64,000 nt of DNA, from contig NZ_JBLYZJ010000002.1 in assembly GCF_048551375.1 (NCBI RefSeq), positions 62,001-126,000 on the forward strand, given 5' to 3'. Origin of the DNA: Faucicola sp048551375 (GTDB lineage: Bacteria; Pseudomonadota; Gammaproteobacteria; Pseudomonadales; Moraxellaceae). The notes under the pieces were generated by a model that saw only the letters and a list, made by a program, of their open reading frames with translations, searched no databases and was not told the origin of the DNA. Made by a program: the position numbers and the translations under genes. This document shows, in pieces, positions 1-8,632 of this stretch; position 1 is the first letter of the stretch, and each line of letters opens with the position of its first letter.

Positions 1-3000
1 GTGACGAAGATGGCAAAGGCGGTATTCATCACCCCCTCAACCTGTATCACGAGCTATCCGTCCGCCGTCAGATGAGCAAGGACGGCAAATCCGATTATTT
101 TATCAACGGCACAAAGGTGCGTAGACGTGATGTGGTGGATATTTTTCTTGGCACAGGCTTGGGGGCGAGGTCGTATGCGGTGATTGAGCAGGGCATGATT
201 GGGCGGATTATTGATGCCAATGCCTTGCAACTGCGTGAGTTTATCGAAGAAGCCTCTGGGGTGTCACGCTACCAAAGTCGCCGTGAAGAAACCCAAAAAC
301 AACTCACCACTGCCGAAGATAATTTGGCACGTTTGCACGACATGGCAAGCGAATTGGCAGTGCAACAAAAACGCCTTGAAAGCCAAGCCAAAACCGCAAA
401 GCTTGCCCAAACATGGCAAACCGAAATGGATAATGCCAGCCAGCAATTGTTAATCGATGATTATGGGCAGGCGTGGCAAAAACAACAGCAGTTACAGCAA
501 GAATTTGGTAAAATTAGCCAACAAGTGACTGCTAAAAAAACCGAAATTAACCAGTTAATGAGCGAGCAACAGACCGCCCAACGCCATATCAGCGAGCAAC
601 AACTTGCCTATCAACATCAGCAAAACCTCGCAGGACAACACTGGCAACAGCACCATGAAGCCCAAAGCCTTGTCACCCAAGCCGACAAGCAACTGGAAAA
701 TGATAACCAACGCTTGACGGTGTTGACCGCTGAAATTAGCCGTTTTGCCGACTATCAACAGCAATTAACTGAGCAAAAACAGCAAGCCCAACAAAAAATT
801 GTCAACTTACCCCAACAATTATCTGTGTTAACTGAGCAAATCAATCGCTTGCGAGATGAGCAACACGAGCTAAAAAACCAACGTCAAGATGTGGCAAGTG
901 AGTTGGTGAAATTAAACCAACAAAAACAAGACCTTGAAAAACAACTGGCGGTGGCTGAAAATGGCTTAAAGCACCACGATAGCAACCAACAACGACTGAA
1001 AAAACGTGAGCAAGAACACGCCCATGCCTTGCAAACATGGCAAACCGCCAAAGCTCAATTTGATAGCGAATTTGCCGATTTTGATGTGGGTTCAGGTGAC
1101 GGTAGTGATGAAGCTAGTGACAGCCAACTAGCAAAACTCACCGATACTATCGAACGCCTAGAAAATCGCATTATCGCACGCCAAGAAGAGCTAGCCGACC
1201 AAGCGGACGAGGTCGAGAGCCTAACTCGTCAGCATCGCCAACTTGAGCAACAACGCCACACATGGCAAACCGAACAGCAAACCTTGCAAAATCTGCTCGA
1301 CCGCTTAAATGAACAAGAACAACAAGCCAAGCAAACATTGGCAAAAAACCAAAAGAATGCCAACGACAATTCGCCAACGTTACCGCTGTTAGCACACACG
1401 TTGACGCTAACCGAGCAAGGTAAAACCCACGTTGAAACATTGGATAGCGTGTTGGCATTGATGGCAAATTGGGCGGTTTTTGACAATGATTTAACCAATG
1501 CCAACCTTAATTTTAATCAATTTAATCAAGCGGTGACGTTGTTTTCCCAAAAACAATTTTCGCAAAATCAAAGTCCTTCCACTAAGCTGATTGATGTAGC
1601 AAATTGGCTAAAATTTTCCGATTTAATTCAAAGCCCTAGTGTTGCGATTTTTGAACGGATTTGGCTGTATAATGGTGAGGTGAGCCATGCAGAATTTGAA
1701 GCATTTTTTGCCCAAATTCAGCCCCAATTAGCCGAAGATTGGTTATTGGTAAAAGCGGAAGAAATCTTATATTTGCTCCATCAAACGCTAGTCATCAATC
1801 TATCTGCGTTGATAGCAGATTTACATAGTGATAAAAAAAATCAAACCACGCCCACACTGGGTTTAAGCCAAAAAATCCAACATCAAACCCGCATTGATGA
1901 ATTGCAAAATTTGATTGATAAACAAAAACCGCAACTTGAACGTGTCAGCATGGCGTTGCAACAGGCGACTGTCAGTCTTGAAGAATGGCAAGCCCAAGAC
2001 CGTACCGCACGCCAAGAATTGACGCAATTAATGGGGCAAAAGCAAAGCCTCGCCACGGCAAAAATCCAACGTGAACACCGTTACCAGTCCGCCTTTGATA
2101 AATTACAAAACGATAAGCAACGCCTTGATACAGACGAAATTCGGCTAACTAAAGAAAAAAATAGCCTAAGCAACAATATCAGCCAAGAGCAACAAAAAGT
2201 CAGTGACTTGGGCGAAGAATTAGCGACTTTAAAGCCAATTTTGCACCAAAAAATCGAAACACGCCAACAGCTTGATGAGCAGTTACAAACCCTTACCACT
2301 CAGCAACGAACCCTAGAGCAACAACAACAAGGGCTAAACCAACAGCTTGCCACAGGGCAACTGCAAATCACTGTCAGTGAACAACAACTTGCCAAAGCCG
2401 AACAAGACCAAGCGAGAATCCAAGCCGAACACAGCGAACTTCAGCAAAAAATCCATCAGCAAACCGAACAATTGCCAATCTTACAGCAACACGTCAATGA
2501 ACAAGCCGAAAATTTAGCGACCGCCAATCAGACGTTACAGCAATTAGCCGAGAAACTGGCAGAATTAGAACAACATTTTAGCCATATCCAACAGGCGTTT
2601 CATGCCGAGCAGGCGAGTTTTGCCAATTTACAACAACAATGCCATACCACCGACACCGCTTTGGCATTGGCAAAACAAACCTTGGGCTTGATTGTCGAGC
2701 AATTTGGTGAACGAGAATGGGCATTGCCAAACTTTGAGCATTTGACAGATAAAACTGAAACGGCTGAAAATGCCGATAACAGCCAAACATTATCCTTACT
2801 TGGCAAAACTGAGCGTAAGACCCTACAAAACCAAATTAATCAATTAAAAAGCCAAATCCAACAGCTAGGGGCAGTTAATCACACCGCAATGGCAGAACTG
2901 ACCGAAGTCAATAGCCGACTTGAGCCGTTAGCTGAGCAAATCAGCGACTTGACCGCCAGTATCGACAAGCTACAACAAGCCATCAAGCAGATTGATAGTC

Positions 3001-3488
3001 AAACCAAGGCGTTGTTTTTGGGCATGCTTGCTGATGTTAATTTGGAGCTTAATCGACTATTTACCCAAGTGTTTGGCGGTGGTAAAGCTGAGTTGATTTT
3101 GAGCGAAGATGGAGCGGATGGCTGGCAGTCTGGGCTTGAATTGATGGCACAGCCGAAAGGTAAAAAGAATAGCCGTCTTGCCTTGCTGTCAGGCGGTGAA
3201 AAAACCTTGACCGCATTGAGCCTTGTGTTTGCGATTTTTAAACAGCAACCTGCCCCATTTTGTGTGCTTGATGAAGTCGATGCACCACTGGATGATGCCA
3301 ATGTCGAGCGTTTTACTCGCTTGATTGAACAGCTTGCCAAAGACGTGCAGTTTATTTTTATCAGCCATAATAAGCTGTCGATGCAAATCGCTGATGAACT
3401 CAAAGGCGTGACAATGCCAATCGCAGGGATTTCAAAGCTAGTGAGTGTGGATATGAGCGAAGTCGCAGATTATTTGCAAGCCAATTAA
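1..3488 (+). CDS. smc: Chromosome segregation ATPase SMC (5' end outside window)
   Basis: This is the condensin-like ATPase that compacts and segregates the chromosome. The reading frame is open to the window edge (GAC at position 3 onward, reading DEDGKGGIHHPLNLYHELSV), so the ATG at 72 is internal and the N-terminal Walker A is missing. Visible parts are the end of the N-terminal ATPase lobe (FLGTGLGARSYAVIEQG), a first very Gln-rich coiled coil, a poorly conserved central hinge around nt 1370-1860, a second coiled coil, and the C-terminal ATPase lobe with LLSGGEK at 3183-3203 followed by Walker B FCVLDEVDAPLDD. Most enterobacteria use MukB instead, so SMC here fits Moraxellaceae. zipA and ligA follow on the same strand. 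Identification is secure; the true start cannot be seen. Confidence 0.97.
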   Translation, partial: DEDGKGGIHHPLNLYHELSVRRQMSKDGKSDYFINGTKVRRRDVVDIFLGTGLGARSYAVIEQGMIGRIIDANALQLREFIEEASGVSRYQSRREETQKQLTTAEDNLARLHDMASELAVQQKRLESQAKTAKLAQTWQTEMDNASQQLLIDDYGQAWQKQQQLQQEFGKISQQVTAKKTEINQLMSEQQTAQRHISEQQLAYQHQQNLAGQHWQQHHEAQSLVTQADKQLENDNQRLTVLTAEISRFADYQQQLTEQKQQAQQKIVNLPQQLSVLTEQINRLRDEQHELKNQRQDVASELVKLNQQKQDLEKQLAVAENGLKHHDSNQQRLKKREQEHAHALQTWQTAKAQFDSEFADFDVGSGDGSDEASDSQLAKLTDTIERLENRIIARQEELADQADEVESLTRQHRQLEQQRHTWQTEQQTLQNLLDRLNEQEQQAKQTLAKNQKNANDNSPTLPLLAHTLTLTEQGKTHVETLDSVLALMANWAVFDNDLTNANLNFNQFNQAVTLFSQKQFSQNQSPSTKLIDVANWLKFSDLIQSPSVAIFERIWLYNGEVSHAEFEAFFAQIQPQLAEDWLLVKAEEILYLLHQTLVINLSALIADLHSDKKNQTTPTLGLSQKIQHQTRIDELQNLIDKQKPQLERVSMALQQATVSLEEWQAQDRTARQELTQLMGQKQSLATAKIQREHRYQSAFDKLQNDKQRLDTDEIRLTKEKNSLSNNISQEQQKVSDLGEELATLKPILHQKIETRQQLDEQLQTLTTQQRTLEQQQQGLNQQLATGQLQITVSEQQLAKAEQDQARIQAEHSELQQKIHQQTEQLPILQQHVNEQAENLATANQTLQQLAEKLAELEQHFSHIQQAFHAEQASFANLQQQCHTTDTALALAKQTLGLIVEQFGEREWALPNFEHLTDKTETAENADNSQTLSLLGKTERKTLQNQINQLKSQIQQLGAVNHTAMAELTEVNSRLEPLAEQISDLTASIDKLQQAIKQIDSQTKALFLGMLADVNLELNRLFTQVFGGGKAELILSEDGADGWQSGLELMAQPKGKKNSRLALLSGGEKTLTALSLVFAIFKQQPAPFCVLDEVDAPLDDANVERFTRLIEQLAKDVQFIFISHNKLSMQIADELKGVTMPIAGISKLVSVDMSEVADYLQAN

Positions 3489-3621
3489 AAGCCAGTTAAA
3501 TTGCATCAAAAGTTGGTTTTTGGTAGCTCAAAACAGTAACTCATGCTAGTATATTTAGCAAAATATTAATGGCAATAGCGATAAACCTAAAAATAGTGAA
3601 ATTAATAACAAGGTAGTGATT

Positions 3622-4575
3622 ATGTCTGTGACATTTACTCAACTTATTTTGATGATAATGGCGGTAATAGCGATTGTTTGGGGTATATATATGATTAGCA
3701 AGGCATTAAAAGCCAAGCAAGTCGTATCATTAAATACAGAAGCCATCGAGCATGATAAAGATGGTTTGCCGATTTTACCTCGCCACCAACGTCCAGCAGT
3801 GGTTGAAACGTTGAAGCGACAGGACGAAGTGGTATTGGACAACGCATCCGCAGACGTGGTGCTAAGTGCTGACAATACAGAGCTACTCATTGACCAACAG
3901 CTACTAGATAGCCAAAGTGTTATTACTAAATCTACGCACGTTTCAGCCCCTGCCCAAGAAAATCCAGCACCTGTGGCAACGGTCGAGCATGATGATGCGT
4001 TTAGTTTATTGGCAAATGCGACCGAAACCATTAGACCTGTGGTGCATGCCTTTGATGAGAGTCAAGTAAAAGCAGAAACACTTGAACTGACTAGTCCGAT
4101 TTTGGATACGCATATCCAAGCCCAAATTGACCAAGAACAAAATAACCCACTTAATAATGCCGTGCAGAATATTAATATCAGTATCTTCCCCAATGAGCAG
4201 TTTGGGCGAATTGGTGGGCGTGATTTATTAAATTTATTTGATAAATATGGCATCAAATTTGGTGCGATGAATATGTTCCATCGCTACGAAAACAAGGATG
4301 GAACTGGACTTTTGTGGTTTAGCATGATGATGATTACGGAAGATGGGATTTTACCGTTTGATTTGAATAAATTACCCATGCAATACCTAAAAGGCTTGGT
4401 GTTATTTTTATCGTTACCGCATCCCAAGGCAGTTCAAGGCTTTGACAGTATGATGAGCATTGCTGGATTATTAGCCCATGATTTGAATGCCAGTGTGTAT
4501 GATGAAACAGGCGAGTTAATTAATAAAGAAAACGCCCAAATGATGCGTGAAATTGCCGTGGATTTTGGTAAATAA
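3622..4575 (+). CDS. zipA: Cell division protein ZipA
   Basis: Inner-membrane division protein that tethers and stabilises FtsZ at the septal ring. It has one N-terminal membrane segment (about residues 6-26), a low-complexity linker, and the C-terminal ZipA domain starting near NISIFPNEQFGRIGGRDLL, with the YENKDGTGLLWFSM and GFDSMMSIAGLLAHDL stretches. A GTG at 3616 is also in frame, but the AAGG at 3610-3613 sits at a normal distance from the ATG at 3622, so I chose that. It lies 133 bp after smc and before ligA, the usual smc-zipA-ligA order in pseudomonads and Moraxellaceae. A terminator follows directly. Confidence 0.93.
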   Translation: MSVTFTQLILMIMAVIAIVWGIYMISKALKAKQVVSLNTEAIEHDKDGLPILPRHQRPAVVETLKRQDEVVLDNASADVVLSADNTELLIDQQLLDSQSVITKSTHVSAPAQENPAPVATVEHDDAFSLLANATETIRPVVHAFDESQVKAETLELTSPILDTHIQAQIDQEQNNPLNNAVQNINISIFPNEQFGRIGGRDLLNLFDKYGIKFGAMNMFHRYENKDGTGLLWFSMMMITEDGILPFDLNKLPMQYLKGLVLFLSLPHPKAVQGFDSMMSIAGLLAHDLNASVYDETGELINKENAQMMREIAVDFGK

Positions 4576-4595
4576 CCCATGATTGCCTGCGAAAG

Positions 4596-4621
4596 AAACG
4601 ACAGCCATTGTCGTTTTTTTT
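4596..4621 (+). terminator. Rho-independent terminator after zipA
   Basis: An 8-bp perfect stem (AAACGACA at 4596-4603, TGTCGTTT at 4609-4616) with a 5-nt loop runs into a T tract. It separates zipA from ligA, so ligA probably has its own promoter in the short stretch before 4697. Confidence 0.8.
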
Positions 4622-4696
4622 ATGTTTACGCTTGTGTAAAACCCTCAAACCTTTTACCATTTTGCTATCAAATTCTACCTTATCAAAAGACCTACT

Positions 4697-6709
4697 ATGA
4701 CAAATCCAATTATCACCCAAATGCGTGGCTTAATCAGCCAACTCAAAGCCCACAATCACGCCTACTATGTCCTTGACAATCCCACCCTTGAGGACAGCGA
4801 ATACGACCAACTTCGGTTAACATTGGTCGAATTAGAAAACCAACATCCTGACCTTATACAATCCGATAGTCCAACAGGTAGCGTTGGTGATAAACCCTTG
4901 CCGTCTTTTGGACAAGTTACCCACGCCATTCCCATGCTGTCATTGGGCAACTTATTTAATTTTGAAGACTTGCAAAACTTTATGCGAAGGGTTAATGACC
5001 GCCTTGCCGACAGTCAGCAACATCCGCAATATGAAATTGAGTTAAAGCTTGACGGTTTGGCTGTATCGCTGATTTATGAGCATGGCAAATTGGTGCAAGG
5101 CGTGACACGAGGCGATGGGCAGACGGGCGAGGACATCACCCAAAATGTCAAAACCATTCGCAATTTACCCCTTACCTTAGCGGTGGATATCCCACGCCTT
5201 GAAGTGCGAGGTGAGGTACTCATGCCAAGAGCGGGCTTTGCCAAACTCAACCGTGAAGCCGAAGCCAAGGGCGAAAAAACTTTTGCCAATCCAAGGAACG
5301 CCGCCGCAGGTAGCTTACGTCAGCTTGACCCTAATATCGCCAAAAATCGCCCATTGGCATTTTATGCGTATTCGGTGGTGCAGGGCTTGCCAAATGATAT
5401 CACAACCCAGTCCGACACCTTGTATTGGCTACAAAGTTTGGGCTTTACCATTAGCGATATTGCATTGGTCGATACCCCAAATGCGTTGCAAGATTATTAT
5501 TTATCGGTCATCGAAAAACGCCCTAATTTAGCCTTTGACATTGATGGCATTGTGGTAAAAGTCAATGATTTAAGCCTACAAAGTCAGCTTGGCTTTTTGA
5601 GCCGTGAGCCACGTTGGGCGACCGCCTATAAATTCCCTGCCGAAACCGTGATGACACGCCTCAACGCTATCGAATGGCAAGTCGGACGTACAGGGCAACT
5701 TACCCCTGTCGGCAAGCTTGAGCCTGTCAATGTTGGTGGTGTGACCGTCAGCAATGTGACTTTGCACAACATTGGTGAGATTCACCGCCTTGATATCCGT
5801 GTGGACGATATGGTCAGCGTGCATCGGGCAGGGGATGTGATTCCCAAAGTCACTCGTGTGTGGCTTGAGGAACGCCCTAGCGATACCGAAACCGTCCGTT
5901 TACCCACGCATTGCCCTGTGTGTGATTCGGCAGTGATTTTGCCTGAGGGTGAGGCGTTGGCACGTTGTACAGGCGGGCTGTTTTGCCCTGCCCAACAACA
6001 AGAGGCGTTGATTCACTTTGTCAGTCGTAAGGCGATGGATATTGATGGACTGGGCGAGCGTTGGCTGATTAGCTTTTTTGAGCATGGCATTGTCAAAACG
6101 GTTGCCGATATTTACGATTTAAAAAATCACCGTGATAAGCTTTTGACCCTAGAAAAGTTGGGTGAAAAGTCGGTCGAAAATATGCTGACTGCCATTGAAA
6201 ACAGTAAAAATACCACCTTGCCAAGATTTATTTTTGCGTTGGGGATTCGTGGGGTGGGCGAGAGTACCGCTTTGAATTTGGCGACCCAATTTGGCGATTT
6301 GCCAGAACTGATGAACGCCAGTATCGAGCAGTTGCAACAAACCCCTGATGTCGGTGAAATTACCGCCCAGTCGATTTATGAGTTTTTCCGAGCTGAACAC
6401 AATTTGGAAGTCATCAACCGCTTGATAACTGCAGGCATCGTGTGGGAAAAGGTGAGTAATGAGCCAGTCGGCAATCAACCGCTCAAAGGTCAAAGTTGGG
6501 TGATTACAGGCACGCTGACCAGTATGGGGCGTGATGAAGCCAAAGCCAAGTTGCAGGCGTTAGGGGCGAAAGTGTCGGGCAGTGTGTCTGCCAAAACCAC
6601 GGCATTGTTGGCAGGCGAGAAAGCAGGGAGTAAACTTGCCAATGCCGAAAAATTGGGGGTGAAAGTGGTGACGGAAGATGAGTTTTTAATGATGCTAAAT
6701 TCGGTATAG
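4697..6709 (+). CDS. ligA: NAD-dependent DNA ligase LigA
   Basis: Essential ligase that seals nicks during replication and repair using NAD+. At 670 residues it has the usual family length. Domains in order: N-terminal Ia domain with the HAYYVLDNP region, adenylation domain with the KLDG motif (catalytic Lys117), OB fold, four-Cys zinc finger (CPVC...CTGGLFC), helix-hairpin-helix repeats, and a C-terminal BRCT domain starting near LKGQSWVITG. All signature residues are present. The start at 4697 has only a weak ribosome-binding site but matches the expected N terminus. Confidence 0.97.
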   Translation: MTNPIITQMRGLISQLKAHNHAYYVLDNPTLEDSEYDQLRLTLVELENQHPDLIQSDSPTGSVGDKPLPSFGQVTHAIPMLSLGNLFNFEDLQNFMRRVNDRLADSQQHPQYEIELKLDGLAVSLIYEHGKLVQGVTRGDGQTGEDITQNVKTIRNLPLTLAVDIPRLEVRGEVLMPRAGFAKLNREAEAKGEKTFANPRNAAAGSLRQLDPNIAKNRPLAFYAYSVVQGLPNDITTQSDTLYWLQSLGFTISDIALVDTPNALQDYYLSVIEKRPNLAFDIDGIVVKVNDLSLQSQLGFLSREPRWATAYKFPAETVMTRLNAIEWQVGRTGQLTPVGKLEPVNVGGVTVSNVTLHNIGEIHRLDIRVDDMVSVHRAGDVIPKVTRVWLEERPSDTETVRLPTHCPVCDSAVILPEGEALARCTGGLFCPAQQQEALIHFVSRKAMDIDGLGERWLISFFEHGIVKTVADIYDLKNHRDKLLTLEKLGEKSVENMLTAIENSKNTTLPRFIFALGIRGVGESTALNLATQFGDLPELMNASIEQLQQTPDVGEITAQSIYEFFRAEHNLEVINRLITAGIVWEKVSNEPVGNQPLKGQSWVITGTLTSMGRDEAKAKLQALGAKVSGSVSAKTTALLAGEKAGSKLANAEKLGVKVVTEDEFLMMLNSV

Positions 6710-6881
6710 ATTAAAAACAGCAAAATTCTTTACAAAAAACTCAAAGAAACGCCTGTTTTTCCCAACAAATTGGCAAATAAATTGCTCTATCATACAGCTA
6801 AATTTCACTGATTTAGCAATTTATATTTCAATGAATCACCGATTTATCCAATTTATTTCACCATGCCATGAGGAAAACCCC

Positions 6882-7160
6882 ATGAAATCACTAAAAAATA
6901 TTGCCATCGTTGGTTTAGTCGCCAGTTCTGCCATCGCCATGACAGGCTGTGCCACCAATACAGGTTATGGCACAACCGCTCAATCAGGTTCAGCTCGTGC
7001 CGCCATGAATACTGCCATTGCAGGGGCTGCGATTGGTGCATTGGCAAAATCTGATGGCAACCGTGAAGATATCGGTAAAGCTGCTGCGATTGGGGCTGCC
7101 GCAGGTGGTGCAACAGGTTATGTACTAAGCACCACACCAAGCTACCCATACCAAAAATAA
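6882..7160 (+). CDS. Small glycine-zipper lipoprotein
   Basis: Predicted outer-membrane lipoprotein of 92 residues. The signal peptide ends in the lipobox AMTGC, so Cys23 would be lipidated. The mature part holds a GxxxG-like run rich in Ala and Gly (IAGAAIGALAK, AAAIGAAAGGATGYV), typical of glycine-zipper 2TM proteins such as OsmB/SlyB-type lipoproteins. An in-frame ATG exists at 6831, but the AGGA at 6871-6874 and the signal peptide fix the start at 6882. Its exact role is unknown; family members associate with envelope stress. A strong terminator follows. Confidence 0.75.
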   Translation: MKSLKNIAIVGLVASSAIAMTGCATNTGYGTTAQSGSARAAMNTAIAGAAIGALAKSDGNREDIGKAAAIGAAAGGATGYVLSTTPSYPYQK

Positions 7161-7187
7161 TCGTTAGTCGCTATTGATAACAAAAAG

Positions 7188-7212
7188 CCAAGTCATTTGA
7201 CTTGGTTTTTTT
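7188..7212 (+). terminator. Rho-independent terminator after lipoprotein gene
   Basis: Perfect 8-bp stem CCAAGTCA/TGACTTGG with a 2-nt spacer (7188-7205), flanked by A residues and followed by seven T. Confidence 0.85.
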
Positions 7213-7245
7213 ATGCTTGTTTTTTAGGATAGGGGGAATGATTTA

Positions 7246-7361
7246 ATACCAAATCCAATAAATATTATATTGTAGGGGCTTATTGCATAAGCCCGATGTT
7301 TAAAATTTCAAATTGGGCGTAAGCATTACGCCCCTACGACTTTAACTTTTGGGTTTGGTAT
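7246..7361. repeat. Family B palindromic repeat, copy 1
   Basis: Ends are inverted (ATACC at 7246, GGTAT ending at 7361, extending to imperfect ATACCAAATCCAA / TTTGGGTTTGGTAT). Inside are GTAGGGGCTTATTGCATAAG and its diverged inverse GGGCGTAAGCATTACGCCCC. The same design recurs at 26402-26518, 34939-35004, 48021-48074 and 60728-60817. No ORF is inside. Confidence 0.85.
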
Positions 7362-7376
7362 AATTTACCAAAACCA

Positions 7377-8063
7377 TCAATCCGCTTTTTGTCGCCAACC
7401 AGGTAAATGATAATCAAACCACATCGCCATCAAGCGTAAGCCTGTGGTGGTAGTGGCACTGATAACCAACACCAACCACGGCACAAGCGAAGTATACACT
7501 GCCAACAACGCATACACCCAACCGCCCACCAACGCACACATCGCATAAGGACGATAGTCAAAAAACACGGTCGGCATCTCATTGCAAGCGATATCACGCA
7601 TCACACCACCAAACACCCCAGTGATAATCCCCATAATCACCGCCACTGCCATCGGCATTTGGGCGAGTAACGAAGCTTGTACACCAGAGGCGACAAATAG
7701 CCCAAGCCCCAACGCATCGGCAAATTGTATCGCACCATCGGTAATGCGATAACGTCTAACACCATTGATAAACACTGCCAAACCACACAACCCAAACACC
7801 AACCATAAAATTAGCTCATTTTGCACCCAAAAAAATGGTCGCTTATCCAATAAAATATCTCGCAATGTACCGCCACCGAATGCTGACAAAAATCCCAACA
7901 CCGCAATGCCGAATACATCCATCCGTTTTTGTAAGCCTGCAAAAATCCCTGACATGGCAAATGCCACCGTGCCAATGACCTCAACGCCTAAGCGTAAATT
8001 ATTTCCCCAAACTGCCAAATCTGTGACCATCATTTTGTCATTCCATATTAAAGCTCTTTCCAT
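7377..8063 (-). CDS. TRIC-type cation channel family protein (UPF0126)
   Basis: Inner-membrane protein of the bacterial trimeric intracellular cation channel family (formerly UPF0126, like E. coli YicG). It shows two homologous three-helix repeats, each with a glycine-rich kink followed by Arg-Asp (AFGGGTLRDILL and GVFGGVMRDIAC), plus a seventh hydrophobic segment near the C terminus. About 220-228 residues is normal. The ATG at 8063 has no clear ribosome-binding site; ATGs at residues 11-12 are alternatives and would match homologues that begin close to the first helix. Physiological substrate is uncertain, probably monovalent cations. Confidence 0.85.
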   Translation of the reverse strand: MERALIWNDKMMVTDLAVWGNNLRLGVEVIGTVAFAMSGIFAGLQKRMDVFGIAVLGFLSAFGGGTLRDILLDKRPFFWVQNELILWLVFGLCGLAVFINGVRRYRITDGAIQFADALGLGLFVASGVQASLLAQMPMAVAVIMGIITGVFGGVMRDIACNEMPTVFFDYRPYAMCALVGGWVYALLAVYTSLVPWLVLVISATTTTGLRLMAMWFDYHLPGWRQKAD

Positions 8064-8068
8064 ACCTA

Positions 8069-8137
8069 ATTTTTAACACAATATATCGTGGGTAACGCTT
8101 TGCTAACCCACGCTTGGTGGTTTGGAAAGAGGTCTAT
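8069..8137. repeat. Family E direct repeat, copy 1
   Basis: About 69 bp, matching 8546-8615 in the same orientation: shared blocks are ATTTTTAACA, TCGTGGGTAAC, CTTTGCTA, CCCAC and GAAAG-GGTCTA. It contains the inverted pair GTGGGTAACG/GCTAACCCAC. The two copies flank tRNA-Lys. Confidence 0.7.
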
Positions 8138-8174
8138 TATTCGGTTTTACGGTTATTATAATAATTTAGGCAAT

Positions 8175-8204
8175 AAAAAACCCCATCAAAATTCATTGAT
8201 GGGG
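8175..8204 (-). terminator. Terminator of tRNA-Lys transcript
   Basis: On the minus strand a CCCCATCAA/TTGATGGGG stem is followed by six T, immediately downstream of the tRNA 3' end. Confidence 0.88.
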
Positions 8205-8211
8205 TAGAAAA

Positions 8212-8287
8212 TGGTGGATCGTCCGCGACTCGAACGCGGGACCAATGGATTAAAAGTCCACTGCTCTACCAACTGAGCTAACGATCC
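8212..8287 (-). tRNA. tRNA-Lys (anticodon TTT)
   Basis: Reads as a complete 76-nt tRNA with encoded CCA. Acceptor GGATCGT/ACGATCC, D arm GCTC/GAGC, anticodon stem GTGGA/TCCAT around loop CTTTTAA (anticodon TTT), T arm CCGCG/CGCGG around TTCGAGT. It is a solitary tRNA with its own promoter and terminator. Confidence 0.97.
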
Positions 8288-8445
8288 TGAGAACCGTGAA
8301 AAAATTGCACTGCAATTTTAGGTTCGCGAAGTAATTTCTTTAAATAGAAATTCCTAAGTGTTAAGCAAATATTGTGCTGTTAATTCTTACAATATCAATG
8401 CTTTAAACGACTTTTCTTAACAGTGTTGCCGTTAAGTGAGTGCAT

Positions 8446-8473
8446 ATTATACGTATAAAAAAATCCTTTGCAA
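8446..8473 (-). promoter_or_regulatory. Sigma-70 promoter for tRNA-Lys
   Basis: Minus strand: -35 TTGCAA at 8473-8468, 16-nt spacer, consensus -10 TATAAT at 8451-8446. Transcription would start near 8439 and run through the leader into the tRNA. Confidence 0.7.
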
Positions 8474-8545
8474 GCATTATTTTTAATTATTTTGAAAATA
8501 ATGCGAAAAACTTGTAAAAAACCATGCAAGTTATATTTAACCCTC

Positions 8546-8615
8546 ATTTTTAACATGATATTTCGTGGGTAACACTTTGCTAGCCCACCCGCTTAGTACT
8601 TTAGAAAGCGGTCTA
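8546..8615. repeat. Family E direct repeat, copy 2
   Basis: Diverged direct copy of 8069-8137, just beyond the 3' end of macB. See that entry for shared blocks. Confidence 0.68.
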
Positions 8616-8632
8616 ATGCGTTAAGACGTTGT

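Larger units (their letters stand above)
8288..8632. other. Gene-free stretch: tRNA-Lys leader, promoter and repeat
   Basis: No ORF. From the tRNA outward it contains a leader of about 150 nt with an inverted repeat (AAAATTGCA/TGCAATTTT near 8300-8320) and a CTTAAC/GTTAAG pair near 8420, then the promoter at 8446-8473, then family E copy 2. Confidence 0.6.

Noticed and set aside
1171..1504. Minus-strand ORFs inside smc
   Set aside because: Antisense shadows of the coiled-coil region; no ribosome sites and no family-like features.
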